A stretch of 64,000 nt of DNA from Gambelia wislizenii (Eukaryota > Chordata > Lepidosauria > Squamata > Crotaphytidae), in assembly GCA_030847615.1 (NCBI GenBank), contig JAUMIR010000005.1:241466645-241530644 (forward strand), read 5' to 3'. The notes below the pieces were generated by a model. It saw only the letters and a program-made list of their open reading frames with translations, was not told where the DNA came from and made no database searches. Below, piece by piece: positions 43,963-55,842 of the stretch. Numbering within the stretch: the stretch's first letter is position 1; each line of letters starts with the position of its first letter. The translations under genes were made by a program, and so were the position numbers.

Positions 43963-44896
43963 AACATCTTTATCAATGACTTGGATGAGGGAATTAGGGG
44001 CATACTTACCAAATTTGCAGATGACACCAAATTAGGAGGAGTAGCTAATACCCTAGAGGACAGGATCAAAATTCAAGATGACCTGGATAAACTGGAGAGC
44101 TGGGCCAAAGCTAACAAAATGAAATTCAATATGGAGAAATGTAAGGTACTGCACTTAGGGCAGAAAAACAAAATGCATAGATATAAGATGGGGGAGACCT
44201 GGCTGAATGAGACTACGTGCGAAAGGGATCTAGGAGTCCTAGTAGACCACAAGTTGAACATGAGTCAACAGTGTGATGCGGCAGCTAAAAAGGCCAATGC
44301 AATTTTGGGCTGCATCAATAGAAGTATAGTGTCCAGATCAAGGGAAGTAATAGTGCTGCTCTATTCTGCCTTGGTCAGACCTCACCTAGAATACTGTGTC
44401 CAATTCTGGGCACCACAATTCAAAAAGGATATTGACAAATTGGAACGTGTCCAGAGGAGGGCAACTAAAATGGTGAAAGGTCTGGAAACAATGCCTTATG
44501 AGGAGAGACTTAGGGAGCTGGGTATGTTTAGCCTGGAAAAAAGACGGTTAAGAGGCGATATGATAGCTCTGTTTAAGTATTTGAAGGGGTGTCACGTTGA
44601 GGATGGAGCAAGCTTGTTTTCTGCTGCTCCAGAGATTGGAACACGGAGCAATAGATGCAAGCTCCAGGAACAGAGATTCCACCTCAACATGAGGAGGAAC
44701 TTTCTGACAGTAAGAGCTGCTCGGCAGTGGAACACACTCCCTCGGAGCGTGGTGGGGTCTCCTTCCTTGGAGGTCTTTAAACAGAGGCTGGATGGCCATC
44801 TGTCAGGGATGCTTTGATCGTGATTTCCTGCATGGCAGGGGGTTGGACTGGATGGCCCTCGTGGTCTCTTCCAACTCTGCAATTCTATGATTCTAT
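43963..44896 (+). mobile_element. 5'-truncated CR1 LINE (CR1-C) inside L2-B
   Basis: 934 bp starting within RT motif B-C (AACATCTTTATCAATGACTT) and ending in CTATGATTCTAT. The frame is open from about 43981 (FADDTKLGG included) through FKQRLDGHLSGML to the stop at 44815-44817. The L2 protein blocks on its two sides join when it is removed. Confidence 0.92.
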
Positions 44897-45725
44897 CCTT
44901 GTTGCTTCTGAAAGCAGCTAGAGGGGGACTGGCTGTGTGGTTAAGGGGAGTGGTGAATCCTTCATTGCAGCAAGGGAAGTTTCCAGTCTGCCTAAAAGAA
45001 GCTGTGGTGAGGCTGTTACTTTTTTAAAAAAAAGGCCTCCCTGGCTCTCACCATTCTGAATAATTATCCTCCAGTCTCTGACATTCCATTTTGGGGCAAG
45101 GTTCTAGAGCCTATGGTGCCCTCCCAGCTCCTGGGGTTTCTGGATGAGGCAGATTATCTAGATCCGGGCCTGGTTATGGGACGGAGACAGCTTTGATCAC
45201 CTTGGTTGATGGCCTACACAGGGAAATGGCCAGGGGTGTGTGTCCCTGTTGGTTCCAATGGGTCTCTCAGAAGCTTTTGATAACATCAACCATGGTATCC
45301 TTTGGAGCCAACTCACTAGGATAGGACTTGGGGGCACTGTTATGCAGTGATTCCAGTCTTTCTTGGAGGGGCAAACTCAGAGGGTGATGCTGAGGGACTC
45401 CTGTTCAATGTGCTGGCTGTTGGCTTGTGAGGTCCCTTGGGGTTCCGTTCTGCCCTCCATGCTGTTTAACATCTATATGAAACCACTTGGAGAGTTCATC
45501 CAGAGTTTTGGGGTTTGGTGTCACCAGTATGCTGATGACACCCAGCTCTACCTCTCCTTCCCATCTGATTCCAAGGAAGCTATCTTACTAAATCAATGTC
45601 TGTTGTCATTAATGGATTGGATGAGGGCAAACAAATTGAAAATTAATCCAGACAAGACACAGGTGCTCCTGGTCATTCAAAAGGCAGATCAAGGAATAGG
45701 GACTCTGCCTGTGCTGGATGGGGTT

Positions 45726-45836
45726 CTTTTCTTCACACAGCAAAATATCTTGGACCTGCTCTATTCAAACAGATTTGTACTGAATCGTCCCATCTTTTTC
45801 TAGCCATGTTTATTGAGAAATAAACTCATAAGAAAC
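45726..45836. other. 111-bp insertion of unknown origin in L2-B
   Basis: L2 coding order VLDGV | TLPLKSQAHSLGVLLD is interrupted exactly between the GTT and ACA codons. The insert (from CTTTTCTTCACACAGC to AAATAAACTCATAAGAAAC) has no inverted ends that I can see and carries an AATAAA. Confidence 0.5.
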
Positions 45837-46632
45837 ACACTCCCCCTGAAATCTCAGGCTCATAGCTTGGGTGTTCTCCTAGACTCAACTCTGAGCCCGG
45901 ATGCCCAGGTTTCAGCAGTGGCCAGGAGTGCATTTGAACAACTGAATCTAGTGTGCCAGCTGTGCCCATTCCTTGAGACATTAAATCTGGCTACAGTGAC
46001 ACATGCCTTCATTACATCCTGTTTGGACTATGTGAGGCTGCCTTTGGAAACTGGAAACTTCGGCAAGTCCAAAATGCTGTGGCCAGAATGCTGACCAGGG
46101 ACAGTTATAGAGAACATATATAACAGTTGTTAAAACAGTTTCATTGGCTACTGGTTTGTTTTCGGGCACAATTCAAAGTTCTGATCATGACCTAAAAAGC
46201 CCTATACAGCTTAGGCCCAGACTTTCTGAAAGACTGTATCTCCCTATAAGAACCTACCAGAATTCTGAGATCCACAGGGGAAAGCTTTGTCTCAGTCCCA
46301 CCACCATCACAGGCTTGCTTGGAGAGGAAATGCGAAAGAGCCTTCTCAGTGGCTGCTCCCACCCTCTGGAACTCCCTTCCATGGGAGGCTAGGTTGGCCC
46401 CTTCCCTGCTTTCCTTTCACCAGCAGGCCAATATGTTTTTATTTAAGCAGGCTCTTAAAATGATTTTATACTGTTTTATACTGTTTTTATGTGGTGATTT
46501 TAATTGTTTTTTACCATTTTATTGTGAACGTTGTTCAATTTTTATGTCCCACTTTTGGTTCCACTCTGCTTTGGGTCCCACTCTGGCAGAACAGTGGCAT
46601 ATAAATTAAATAAATAAATAAGCAAGCAAGCA

Positions 46633-47777
46633 TAGAATTAAAACATATAATATAAACAACCAATAGCAGAAGTATAAAACAGGAGAGGTCACAGTCAAAA
46701 AGCAGTAAAGATCAGTCCCTGTTCAGTTAAAAGCAATAATTCACAAATATACCAATGTCCAATAGTCTGAAGAGTTGGCAGCATTTGTTGAGTGGGCATG
46801 CCTACACAGAAGGCAAAAACAGAAAATGTTTTATACCCCTTGATACAGGTGACTGTTTAACACTATATTTTATGGAGTGTGACACCTACTGGTGATAGAA
46901 CAGAAATCTTGTTTATGCAAGATCATGTGAATAAAAAATAAATGGCATTGGCCAACTCATTATTTAACTCATTGGCCAATGGCCAACTCATTGGCCAACT
47001 CATTAGTACAGTTTTAAACAAATAAAAAAACATGCTGTATGTAAAGACCAGTTTTCACAATCAAACCAATCTGGATTAAGCAAATCAGTATGGCAACCAA
47101 CTCTGTTCAAAAGGAGTCATGGACTTGCTCCATTTTGATACCAGTGAAAAACTCATTCATTCATTCCAATATTGCTAAGCTTCCTGAAGTGGTGGGCTAA
47201 TGGCCAACAGGAGTGGATGAGAAGTTCATTTGATTCACATTTTGATAAGAACTTTCCAAAATTTGCATTTTCCTCCATAATTTAACAGAAAGGTTTTTCT
47301 TTGGAAGAACCATGGAAGACCTTTCAAAGGAGCTGATTGCCAATTTCCTTTTAAAAACTCAATTGCTCCTAATCTTCAAGGTCTTGCATTATCCATAATA
47401 TAGAATAATATCCATCTTATAACTCCATGAGGTGTGAACCTTGTAATACTGCCAGCTGCTCAAAAAAGGGACTACTCAAACATTTCAGCACTTGTAATCT
47501 GCTAAAGAACAGTTTCCTGAATGAGAAAAACCATTGGAATGTAACAAAAATGAGCAGGTCTTCAAGGACAGCAATACAACTGTGCAAAAAAGGAATTATT
47601 CAGAATCCAGCTTCTTATCTGATCTAGACAGAACAGGCTATCCACACAGTTCAATGTGTCATTTTTCTGTCCTCTTATCACATACCTAGTTTTATTTCTT
47701 GATGATCATTGCAACATATTTTTCACAAACATGCCTTCTCACAATCTACTTTTGTTTTGCTTATCAAGATAACATTC
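46633..47777. other. Unassigned intergenic sequence with short local repeats
   Basis: ATTGGCCAACTCATT and close variants recur three or four times between 46945 and 47007. No element ends or exon were recognised elsewhere. Confidence 0.4.
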
Positions 47778-47991
47778 TGAGAGAGAGCCATGTCAGTCTG
47801 TTTCAATATATAAAGAAGAAGGGAGTATTCAAGATATACAAGAATTATTGCATAAGCTTCTATGGACTATACCCCTCTTCTGATGCATGAAGAAGTGTAC
47901 TGTACTTGAAGCCACCAAAGCTCAAGTTGATGTATTAAAAAAAATTAAAATACATAAATTAGTCTTAAAGGTACCACAAGTTTCCTGCCTT
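47778..47991 (+). repeat. Dispersed repeat (GTCTTAAAGGTACCACAAG type)
   Basis: AGAGAGAGCCATGTCAGTCT at the left, CTCTTCTGATGCATGAAGAA in the middle and AGTCTTAAAGGTACCACAAG at the right follow a reptilian repeat that I recognise but cannot classify. A fragment is at 29408. Confidence 0.45.
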
Positions 47992-48249
47992 CTTTACTTG
48001 TGAGGCGGGTATGACAGCTAGACATTGTTCTAGGTTCATGAATTTTTTTCATCATATTCTACATGTATTAGCCTTTCCCTCAGATAAGATGAAATGTTCC
48101 TGCGCTTGAGTTTTAGCACAAAACATATAGACATGTGATGTCAGTGGATTTATGTGGAAACTCATGAATCAAGCCAGTCCCATCTTTTTTAATGGTAAAA
48201 GTCATATCTTGTTGGTAAGAGTCATATCAGTTGCCTGTTTCAGATCTTA

Positions 48250-48478
48250 TTGTTAATGTTCTTATGGGGCTTCAAGTCAGCTCCAACACATGGTGGCCCT
48301 ATCATAGGGTTTTCTTGGCAAGATTTATTTATTGAGAGGAGATTGGCCATTGCCTTCCTCTAAAGCAGAGATAGTGTGACTTGCCCAAGGCCACCCAGTA
48401 GGTTTCCATGGCTGAGTGGGGATACTAGTCTCCAGAATCATAGTCTAACACTCAGACCACAATACCACTTTGGCTCTC
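48250..48478 (-). mobile_element. BovB-tailed tRNA SINE
   Basis: Reversed order of tail (GGGGCTTCAAGTCAGCTCCA), CCTATCATAGGGTTTTCTTG, body GTGTGACTTGCCCAAGGCCA and head AACACTCAGACCACAATACC. Box B is partly deleted (GTGGGGATACTAGTCTCC). Confidence 0.85.
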
Positions 48479-49458
48479 TTTCTCTGAAATCTTATATCAA
48501 CTATGAATTTACTTGGGAGTGTCAAGCAAGCTTCTGTTCTTTCATCCCAGTCTGAAGCCAGTGGCACCTGGTGGCTTTCATCATTACTGAGATGGTGAAT
48601 CTGCTCCAGGTTTCAGATGGAACTTTAAAGCCTCTCTAGGTAGGGCGCCATGCTGGGAGAAAGACAACATATTAATTAATGGGAAAGGGCAGAGTACTGC
48701 GGGGAGGAGAATTGCTAAGGTGGGGGGAACTTTTCCTTTTTTTTTTTTTGAAAAGTAGGCAAAAACTCCACCCCACATTTCAGATAAGAAACCAATATGG
48801 CTGCCTCCACCATATCTATTTGGGTCCACAGATGCAGCCTCTACCTGGATTGACCCTTAGTGGTAGGCTTCTACTAGATTTTTCTTATTTCATTTATTCT
48901 TAATGGCAATTAGCAATATACAGGGACAAACTAATCTTAAATAGTCTAGACAAGTGAAGCTGTATCTTTTATTGTGATAGGACTTCCTACAGAGCTCCCT
49001 GGATGGGTTTTTCCAGAACTTTCCAAATAAGCCAGTTGACCAGAATGGATCTTTCTAAATACTTCAAAGTGTTTGCACAACTGTATCTAGATTCACATAA
49101 CACACACACATGCACATCCTTTAAGTCCATACTGCATGCCTCAGTTTGTTTTTATTTTACTTTATTACACAGTAGTACGCATGCCTTTATATTTGCTGAA
49201 GCTGGTATGGAATTGGTACCACAGAATGAGATTTTGGCTATCATTCGAGGATAATTTTTTTCATCTTATTTTTTGTATGCATAATTTAGGCCTTTTTAAT
49301 GATCCTTCTCATAATCATGCCCCCACTCTTCCTGGAAGGAGCTCAAAGTAAGGTTGTAAATCCTTGATTGTTTTGCCCTTACATATGAGGACAAACAGTT
49401 ACAGCAGTTTTGTCCCTGTTGTGGAAGAAAATGAATATTCCTCCACTTTATTCTCTCC
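48479..49458. other. Unassigned intergenic sequence
   Basis: Nothing recognised apart from poly-T runs. Confidence 0.4.
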
Positions 49459-49692
49459 ATATTTGAACATCTACAAGTGTTGCAGAGAAATTATTCTGTG
49501 AAGAAAAATACATGGGTTTCTGTAGCACAAAAAAACTGTTGTCTGTGCAAAAAACAGATTTCCTGTACAGGAAACAGTGATTTCTGTACAGGAAACCCAT
49601 TTTCTGTTCAGAAAGCAGGTTTTTGCATTTAAAAAAAAAAGCATTTTCTCTACCAAATAATTCCTCTCCAACACTTCACGATGTTCAAATAC
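49459..49692. mobile_element. Palindromic foldback element rich in TTTCTGTACAGGAAA
   Basis: The left arm ATATTTGAACATCTACAAGT, then GTTGCAGAGAAATTATTCTG, is mirrored by CCAAATAATTCCTCTCCAAC and GATGTTCAAATACC. The centre holds two TTTC(C)TGTACAGGAAAC palindromes in tandem. No clear target duplication was identified. Confidence 0.7.
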
Positions 49693-50110
49693 CAGGAAGA
49701 AAATAGCATAAAATTCTTGTTGGCCTATTCTTCCCAATGCGGTTTCCTGACTATTGAGAAACCTCTTTTTGACCTGTGAGGAAATAATTTTGTTGTTGTT
49801 GTTGTTGATACCACCAATGGTATCAGCAATTCCAGAAGGAGGGAGCCACCTCAGAGGCGTCTACTTTTTGAAGGCTTAACTTTAAGGGGGTCCTCAGCCA
49901 AAGTGCTATAAAAGGGATAGCTTGGCTAATCACTTGTACTATGGACACTCCTCTCATAATGTCTTTGCTCTGAGGAGCCATCAGAGCCAGGCATTCAAGA
50001 AATAGATGGCAAAGAGGTAGCTGCCTTCTCTTCTTCCCTTCATCATTTTTTTTTCTTCTTTTCTATGTCACTGTCATACAACTATGCTGGTGGTGAAATA
50101 GGATCTTGGC

Positions 50111-50140
<30 letters not shown>
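50111..50140. repeat. (GT)n microsatellite
   Basis: About 15 uninterrupted GT units. Confidence 0.97.
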
Positions 50141-50142
<2 letters not shown>

Positions 50143-50290
50143 GTTCAGTGCCTGCTCCATAGTCAGGCTTCCATGACAGTGTTCCAACATCTTAAAATTT
50201 AACTTAAACAAAATACTCAGAAGTTACTGTCCTCTGCACATTGAAAGTAAGTCCAGCTGGATTCACTAGGGCTTATTCCTTGTGAATATA

Positions 50291-50406
50291 CAGTTGGCCC
50301 CTCCATATCCATGGATTCTGCATCCACGGATTCAACTATCCACAGCTTGAAAATATTCCAAATAAATAAATAACCTTAATTTTGCCATAGATACCAAGGA
50401 CCAAGG
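50291..50406. mobile_element. Tigger/pogo-like MITE, internally deleted
   Basis: It starts after TA with CAGTTGGCCCCTCCATATCC and CATCCACGGATTCAACTATC; GATACCAAGGACCAAGG may be the opposite end. About half the usual length. Confidence 0.65.
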
Positions 50407-52667
50407 CATAGGACTAGAGGGCATAGGTCCCCATATTGCCTCATTAAAATCTCAGTTTAACTCCCAGTACTGCCTGAACAGTCCATGTGTAAATACTGTA
50501 GTTTTTCATGGGCTATCTGGGGCATTCTCCTCATGGATATGGGAAGGCATTGATGCTTTAAAGGACTGTGAGAAGACAGACAGTGGATTTTGAATTCTCT
50601 TACTCTATTCTCTCCATGACATGACCTTGGACTACTTAGCTCTTTTACAATTTATCATAAACACTTCTTTATCATTGCTTTTCTCCAGAAGAAGCCCTAT
50701 TCCACTTAAACTCCCGTGTGTCTGTGTAGGTTTTGGATCTAGACATTAATGCTGACTCTGAAGGGAGTCTTTTCATCCTGCGGTTAAAATAAGAAGGATA
50801 GCAGCTTGTGATAGTGCATTCCAAGATAGTGCTGTGCCAGTTCAGGGTCGGAGTGGGCAAAAGACCTGCAATTGCAACAGGAAGGAAGTAAAGAAATGCA
50901 ATTGGTAAGGAGAACAAATACATTCATGTGGGAAGAGGAAAGGATGACCTAACAGTTCCTTGAACACATGGGAGCAAAATTCCAACAAGGATAGTTGAGG
51001 GCACGTTTTTACATAGCAGTTTATTTATGTATTTATTTGAATTAATTTAATTAATACATTGCCTTTCTCCCAGCATGGGACCCTACCCTATCACCTTCCT
51101 TAAACCAGGTCAGGCAATTTATCCAACTAAGTTAGGTTGCCCTTACCATTAAGCAAACTGGGGCAAATACTTCACAGGATGACTCATGTAAGGATATTCT
51201 CTTTTTTCCATTGTATGTGAGTGGAGTACAGACTTATAGAACAGACTGCCAGCATCTCCTCCCAATATATCGCATTGCATTCTCTTTCTGGAATGCAACT
51301 ATAGAAATTCAACACAAAAAAAGCCCCACTAACCTTGTATGTTTGTCTTGGAAAATCTGCCAGAATCCCAAAATGAGCTTGCATGCCTGTACTGAGCGGA
51401 TATGTGCATTTAAAAGACAAGCATTTGGTGAATGTGATCAGAACAAGGGTACTTTTTCTCAGAGGAAAACTGTCATCAGTTTTGTCATCTCTTGTAAACA
51501 GAGTATCTAATATTATCTAAACAATCTGGGTGATGTATTTACCAGGAGGTTAACCGCCTTGGCATCTTTAACTGTAAAGGGACTGCAACAGAGATTAGTT
51601 CATTCCACACATTCCAGAAGCCAGATCCATTCATGCAATTTAAGTCTGTTATTAAACAGAAACATGAAACGGGCAGAAAGAGGATGTAGTCATTTTCATT
51701 TATAAGTAACAGTATAGTCCTAAACTTTTGTACTCTTTCATCCCATTCAGTTTGAATGAGATTTAATTCCAAGTAAATACATGAGGGAAATAATGAGAAT
51801 ATTCTCTTCATCTCTTTCTCATTTAATCTCCAGATGGGTTGCTCTTCATAGCCCATGGGGAAGGATGAATAGAAGGCACTGCACATCTTCCCATTGAGGA
51901 AGGATGATCTCTGGTAGGTGGCTCCCAACTTCTGGGTGTGAAACACATACAGTTTTCAAGACCAAAGAGAGTGTGCACCCTTTTCATAGGGCAAGTTCTC
52001 TGCTGAATTTGAGATACATGTCAATGTTTTGTTACAATCTCTCTTTTTTTAAGGATCTGAAGAAAGCAAATCCATGTTCAATATAAATGTCACAAATTAA
52101 CCATGAAATTGTGTGCCTGTGTGCCCATGCACACCCATTGCAGAAGATAAATTAAATCAAAATCAAACCATTCTAACCAATTATGGGGAGGGGACACACA
52201 GATTTTGGCTGCTTCACATCGTTCCCCTTTCTCATGTGCTGTGGATCTTGTTCCTTTCCCTCCCACCTGGCAAAACAAACAAATCAGCAGTCTTTGTCAT
52301 GCTTGGCTTCATATTTGCTTGCATGCATGCCCACCTATGCTGAAAGATGTGAAAGCTTGAACCACCACTTGAAGTCCATAATCACCGTTCTCAAAAGCGT
52401 AGAAACAGCATTTAGGAACAGTTCCATTTTAACTTTAGTGGGAATGGGAAAAGTAGTGTTTGAGCCAGATTTAAAACAAAGTACTGTAGTCACTTCTGGC
52501 CTATATTTGTTGGGCACTTGTCTACATGGAATGAATGGGTCAATAGTGTGCTTCAAAGTGGATTGAGTAGTAAAGGACTGTTGATTCTACTTGTGTTATG
52601 TCGCTTACAGCCTTTCTCAGAACATCACCCATTTTAGCATAGCGTATAGTAAATGCTCACTAGCAGA
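50407..52667. other. Mostly unassigned intergenic sequence
   Basis: Holds a reverse L2-like terminus at about 51015-51100 (TTAATACATTGCCTTTCTCC, CAGCATGGGACCCTACC). No exon was recognised. Confidence 0.45.
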
Positions 52668-52744
52668 AAATAGAAGATTTGGAACAATTACTGAAGAAAG
52701 TCAAGGAATAAAGTGCAAAGGCAGGTTTACAATTGCAACAAAAT

Positions 52745-53898
52745 TTATACCTTGATTTCAGCAAGGGCTTTGACAAGCTTCCCCATGACATTCTTGCAAA
52801 CAAGCTTGTAAAATGTGGGCTAGACAAGTTAACTGTTCAATGGATTTGTAATTGGTTGCCCTGCTGAACCCAAAGGGTGCTCAGCAGTGGCTCCTCTTCG
52901 TCTTGGAAAGATGTGACCAGAGGGGTGCCACAGGATTCTCTCCTGGGCCCAGTGCTATTCAACATCTTTATCAATGACTTGGATGACGGAATTAGGGGCA
53001 TACTTATCAAATTTGCAGATGACACCAAATTAGGAGGAGTAGCTAATGCCCTAGAGGACAGGATCAAAATTCAAAATGATCTAGATAGACTGGACAGCTG
53101 GCCCAAAGCTAACAAAATGAAATTGAATACAGAGAAATGTAAGGTACTGTACTTAGGGCAGAAAAACGAAATGCATAGATATAGGATGGGGGAGACCTGG
53201 CTGAATGAGACTACATGTGAAAGGAATCTAGGAGTCCTAGTAGACCACAAGTTGAACATGAGTCAACAGTGTGATGCGGCAGCTAAAAAGGCCAATGCGA
53301 TTTTGGGCTACATCAGTAGAAATATGGTATCTAGATCAAGGGAAGTAATAGTGCCACTCTATTCTGCCTTGGTCAGGCCTCACCTAGAATACTGTGTCCA
53401 GTTCTGGGCACCACAATTCAAAAAGGATATTGACAAACTGAAGCGTGTCCGGAGGAGGGCGACTAAAATGGTGAAAGGTCTGGAAACCATGCCTTATGAG
53501 GAAAGACTTAGGTTGCTGGGTATGTTTAGCCTGGGAAAAAAAATGGTTAAGGGGCGATATGATAGCCCTCTTTAAGTATTTGAAGGGGTGTCACTTTGAG
53601 GATGGAGCAAGCTTGTTTTCTGCTGCTCCAGAGACTAGAACATGGAGCAATGGATGCAAGCTCCAGGAACAGAGATTCCACCTAAACATTAGGAGGAACT
53701 TTCTGACAGTAAGAGCTGTTTGGCAGTGGAACACACTCCCTCGGAGCGTGGTGGGGTCTCCTTCCTTGGTGGTCTTTAAACAGAGGCTGGATGGCCATCT
53801 GTCAGGGATGCTTTGATTGTGATTCCTGCATGGCAGGGAGTTGGACTGGATGGCCCTTGTGGTCTCTTCCAACTCTACAATTCTATGATTCTATGATT
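52745..53898 (+). mobile_element. 5'-truncated CR1 LINE (CR1-D) inside BovB
   Basis: 1154 bp from motif A (YLDFSKGFDKLPHD) to CTATGATTCTATGATT. A TGA interrupts at about 52865 (CCC TGC TGA). The frame is then open from 52877 through FADDTKLGG to about 53540, where one extra A in an A-run shifts it. The remainder to FKQRLDGHLSGML (stop at 53814-53816) is in the next frame. It is more decayed than CR1-A and CR1-C. Confidence 0.92.
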
Positions 53899-54295
53899 TA
53901 CAAAACTTTAAAACAGATGATGAAGACATTGAAATAGTTCAAGATTTTCCATGCCTTGGATCAATCATTAATCAGACTGGAGGCTGCAGTCAAGAAATCA
54001 GAAGAAGACTAGGATTGGAAGGGCAGCTGTGAAGGAACTAGACAAGATCCTGAAGTGTGAAGATATATCATTGAATACTAAAGTTAGATGATCCATGCCA
54101 GCATATTTCCAGTTTGTTTTGTGAAAGCTGGACAGTGAAGAAAGTTGATAGGAAGAAAATCAATTCATTTGAAATGTGTTGTTGGAGAATTCTACGGACA
54201 GCATGGACTGCTAAAAAGACAAATAAATGGGTCGTAGAGCAAATCAAGCTTGAATTCTCCCTAGAAGCCAAAGTGACTAAACTGAGACTGTCATT

Positions 54296-54481
54296 TGTTA
54301 TTGTTATTTAAATCATTTCCAACTCATGGTGACCCTAAGGCAAACCTATCACAGGTTTTTCTGAGGGCTGAGAGTGTTTTACTTGCTCAAGGTCACCCAA
54401 TGGGTTTCTATGGCCAAGCAGGGATTCGAACCCTGTTCTCCAGAGCCGTAGACCAACATTCAAACCACTACATATTTTGGC
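54296..54481 (-). mobile_element. BovB-tailed tRNA SINE inside BovB
   Basis: Reversed tail TCATTTCCAACTCATGGTGA, body TACTTGCTCAAGGTCACCC and box B AGGGATTCGAACCCTG, which is perfectly preserved. BovB coding blocks resume on either side. Confidence 0.88.
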
Positions 54482-54809
54482 CGTATCATAAGAAGACATG
54501 AATCACTAGTGGGGGAAACAATCATGCTAGGTAAGGTAGGCGTCAGTAGGAATGAGGAAGACTGCATTCCAGGTAGATAGACTCAGTCAATGAAGCCATG
54601 ACCCTGAGTCTGCAAAACCTGAGCAGGCCTGTTGATGTTAGGATGACTTGGAGGTCTTTCATTAATTGCTTCACCGTAAGTCCAAATCAACAGCGGTTAA
54701 CAATACTGTATACTAGTACTGTACAGTATTATGATCGCTTAAGTGCAATACTGCCATCTTGTGGAAAATTGGAACATCCCAACATAATCATTGCTTCAGA
54801 TATCATGTA

Positions 54810-55045
54810 CAGTTGTCCTTTCATATTCGCTGGGGGTTTTGGTTCCAGGACCCCCCCCCCCGTGGATACCAAAATCCATGAATACTCAAGTCCCATTATA
54901 TGCAATGGCATAGCAAAATGAGGTCCCTTATATAAAATGGCAAAATCAAGGTTTGCTTTTTGGATTATTATTTTTTAAGAATATTTTCAAGCCATGAATA
55001 CTTAAATCCTTGGATACCAAATCCGTGGATATGGAGTGACAACTG
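54810..55045. mobile_element. Tigger/pogo-like MITE, complete
   Basis: 236 bp between TA at 54808-54809 and 55046-55047. The ends CAGTTGTCCTTTCATATTCG and GGATATGGAGTGACAACTG are inverted repeats. It has GTGGATACCAAAATCCATGA and TTATATAAAATGGC as in the copy at 43631. Confidence 0.88.
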
Positions 55046-55771
55046 TAGTGTATTTCTTTATTTGAGCCTAAGTACAATGGCTTGAATTCTATGTTAACTA
55101 ATGGAAGTTCCTAGAAGGAAAGTTTCCCAAACCTTCCTCCCCACTTGCACCCCAAAATGCCCCCTGGAGGATTGAGGGGCAGTCCCTCTGCTAAGATTGG
55201 TGTGAGGAACAAGGATTAGTAGGAGAGGGAAGAAACTGTGTGAATCTATGTCTAAGTTTCAGCAGTTCCATCCTCACTATCTCATATTGGTCAGGTCAGG
55301 CATCTAGCCCTCTGAGAGGTTTTTGGAGGCCTGGGGAGCAGCAAGGGGAAAGAGACAGAAAACGTTTTTTGTTTTTTTGTTTTTTGTTTTTTCTGTGAAA
55401 CTCCTTATGTCAACTTATCCAAAAGGTCCAAGACAGTTTGCAATCATGAGCATTTGCAGAATTTTTTTTAGGTAAGGTGAAGGTGGTATTACAGTAACAT
55501 GGTATTACAGTACAAGATTGCAACTTATGCATATGGTACACCTTTAAAACACACCTATGCAATTCTTTTGTTCATGCAGAAATTTGCTTTATATCCTATT
55601 GCTTATTTTTCAGATGCCCTAAAACAGTGTAGCCAAACAAAACAAAAACCCTCAAAAAATCTCAACCTGGGAATTTGTCAGCAATAATACAGAAGCATAG
55701 TCTATCTTCTACATGTTTCACAAAAGAAAACATTAAAAATCTTAAAATCTGACACTTCAAATAAAAATAGT

Positions 55772-55842
55772 TGATGATGGTGGTGGTGGTGGTGGTGGTG
55801 GTGATTGTGATGGTGATGGTGATGATGATGATGATGATGATG
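55772..55842. repeat. Compound (GGT)n(GAT)n microsatellite
   Basis: GGT units pass into GAT units. It abuts the reverse L2 end at 55843 and may have grown from that element's simple-repeat tail. Confidence 0.95.

Larger units (their letters stand above)
43552..46632 (+). mobile_element. Older L2 LINE (L2-B), interrupted by a Tigger MITE, a CR1 and a 111-bp insert
   Basis: The L2 pieces are 43552-43630 (LFADKI, then DLDAVVETDPVDV), 43860-43962 (FQFVQPEDVDRILGKVRATT in L2 order), 44897-45725 and 45837-46632. The middle contains the SLLLKAARGG, LKEAVVRLLL and PFWGKVLEPMVPSQL blocks. The RT part has LFNIYMKPLGEF, QYADDTQLYLSF and INPDKTQVLL, then SLGVLLDSTLSPDAQ and ITSCLDYV. The frame is shifted several times. 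The 3' end reads TGGCATATAAATTAAATAAA with AAGC repeats. It is clearly more decayed than L2-A. Confidence 0.88.
52668..54700 (+). mobile_element. BovB (RTE clade) LINE fragment, interrupted by CR1-D and a SINE
   Basis: BovB pieces: 52668-52744 (EDLEQLLKKVKE, stop, SAKAGLQL), 53899-54295 and 54482-54700. The middle piece has DDEDIEIVQDFPCLGSIINQ and TGGCSQEIRRRLGL. After decay come CESWTVKKVDRKKINSFEMC and CWRILRTAWTAKKTNK. The last piece has GRIIRRHESLVGETIMLGKV and a 3' end, CACCGTAAGTCCAAATCAAC, comparable with the tails of the local SINEs. The order matches the C-terminal part of BovB ORF2 as I know it. Several stops are present. Confidence 0.85.

Noticed and set aside
49540..49610. Repeated palindromes considered as a CRISPR-like array
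   Set aside because: Only two units, no regular spacers, in a vertebrate genome; explained by a foldback element.
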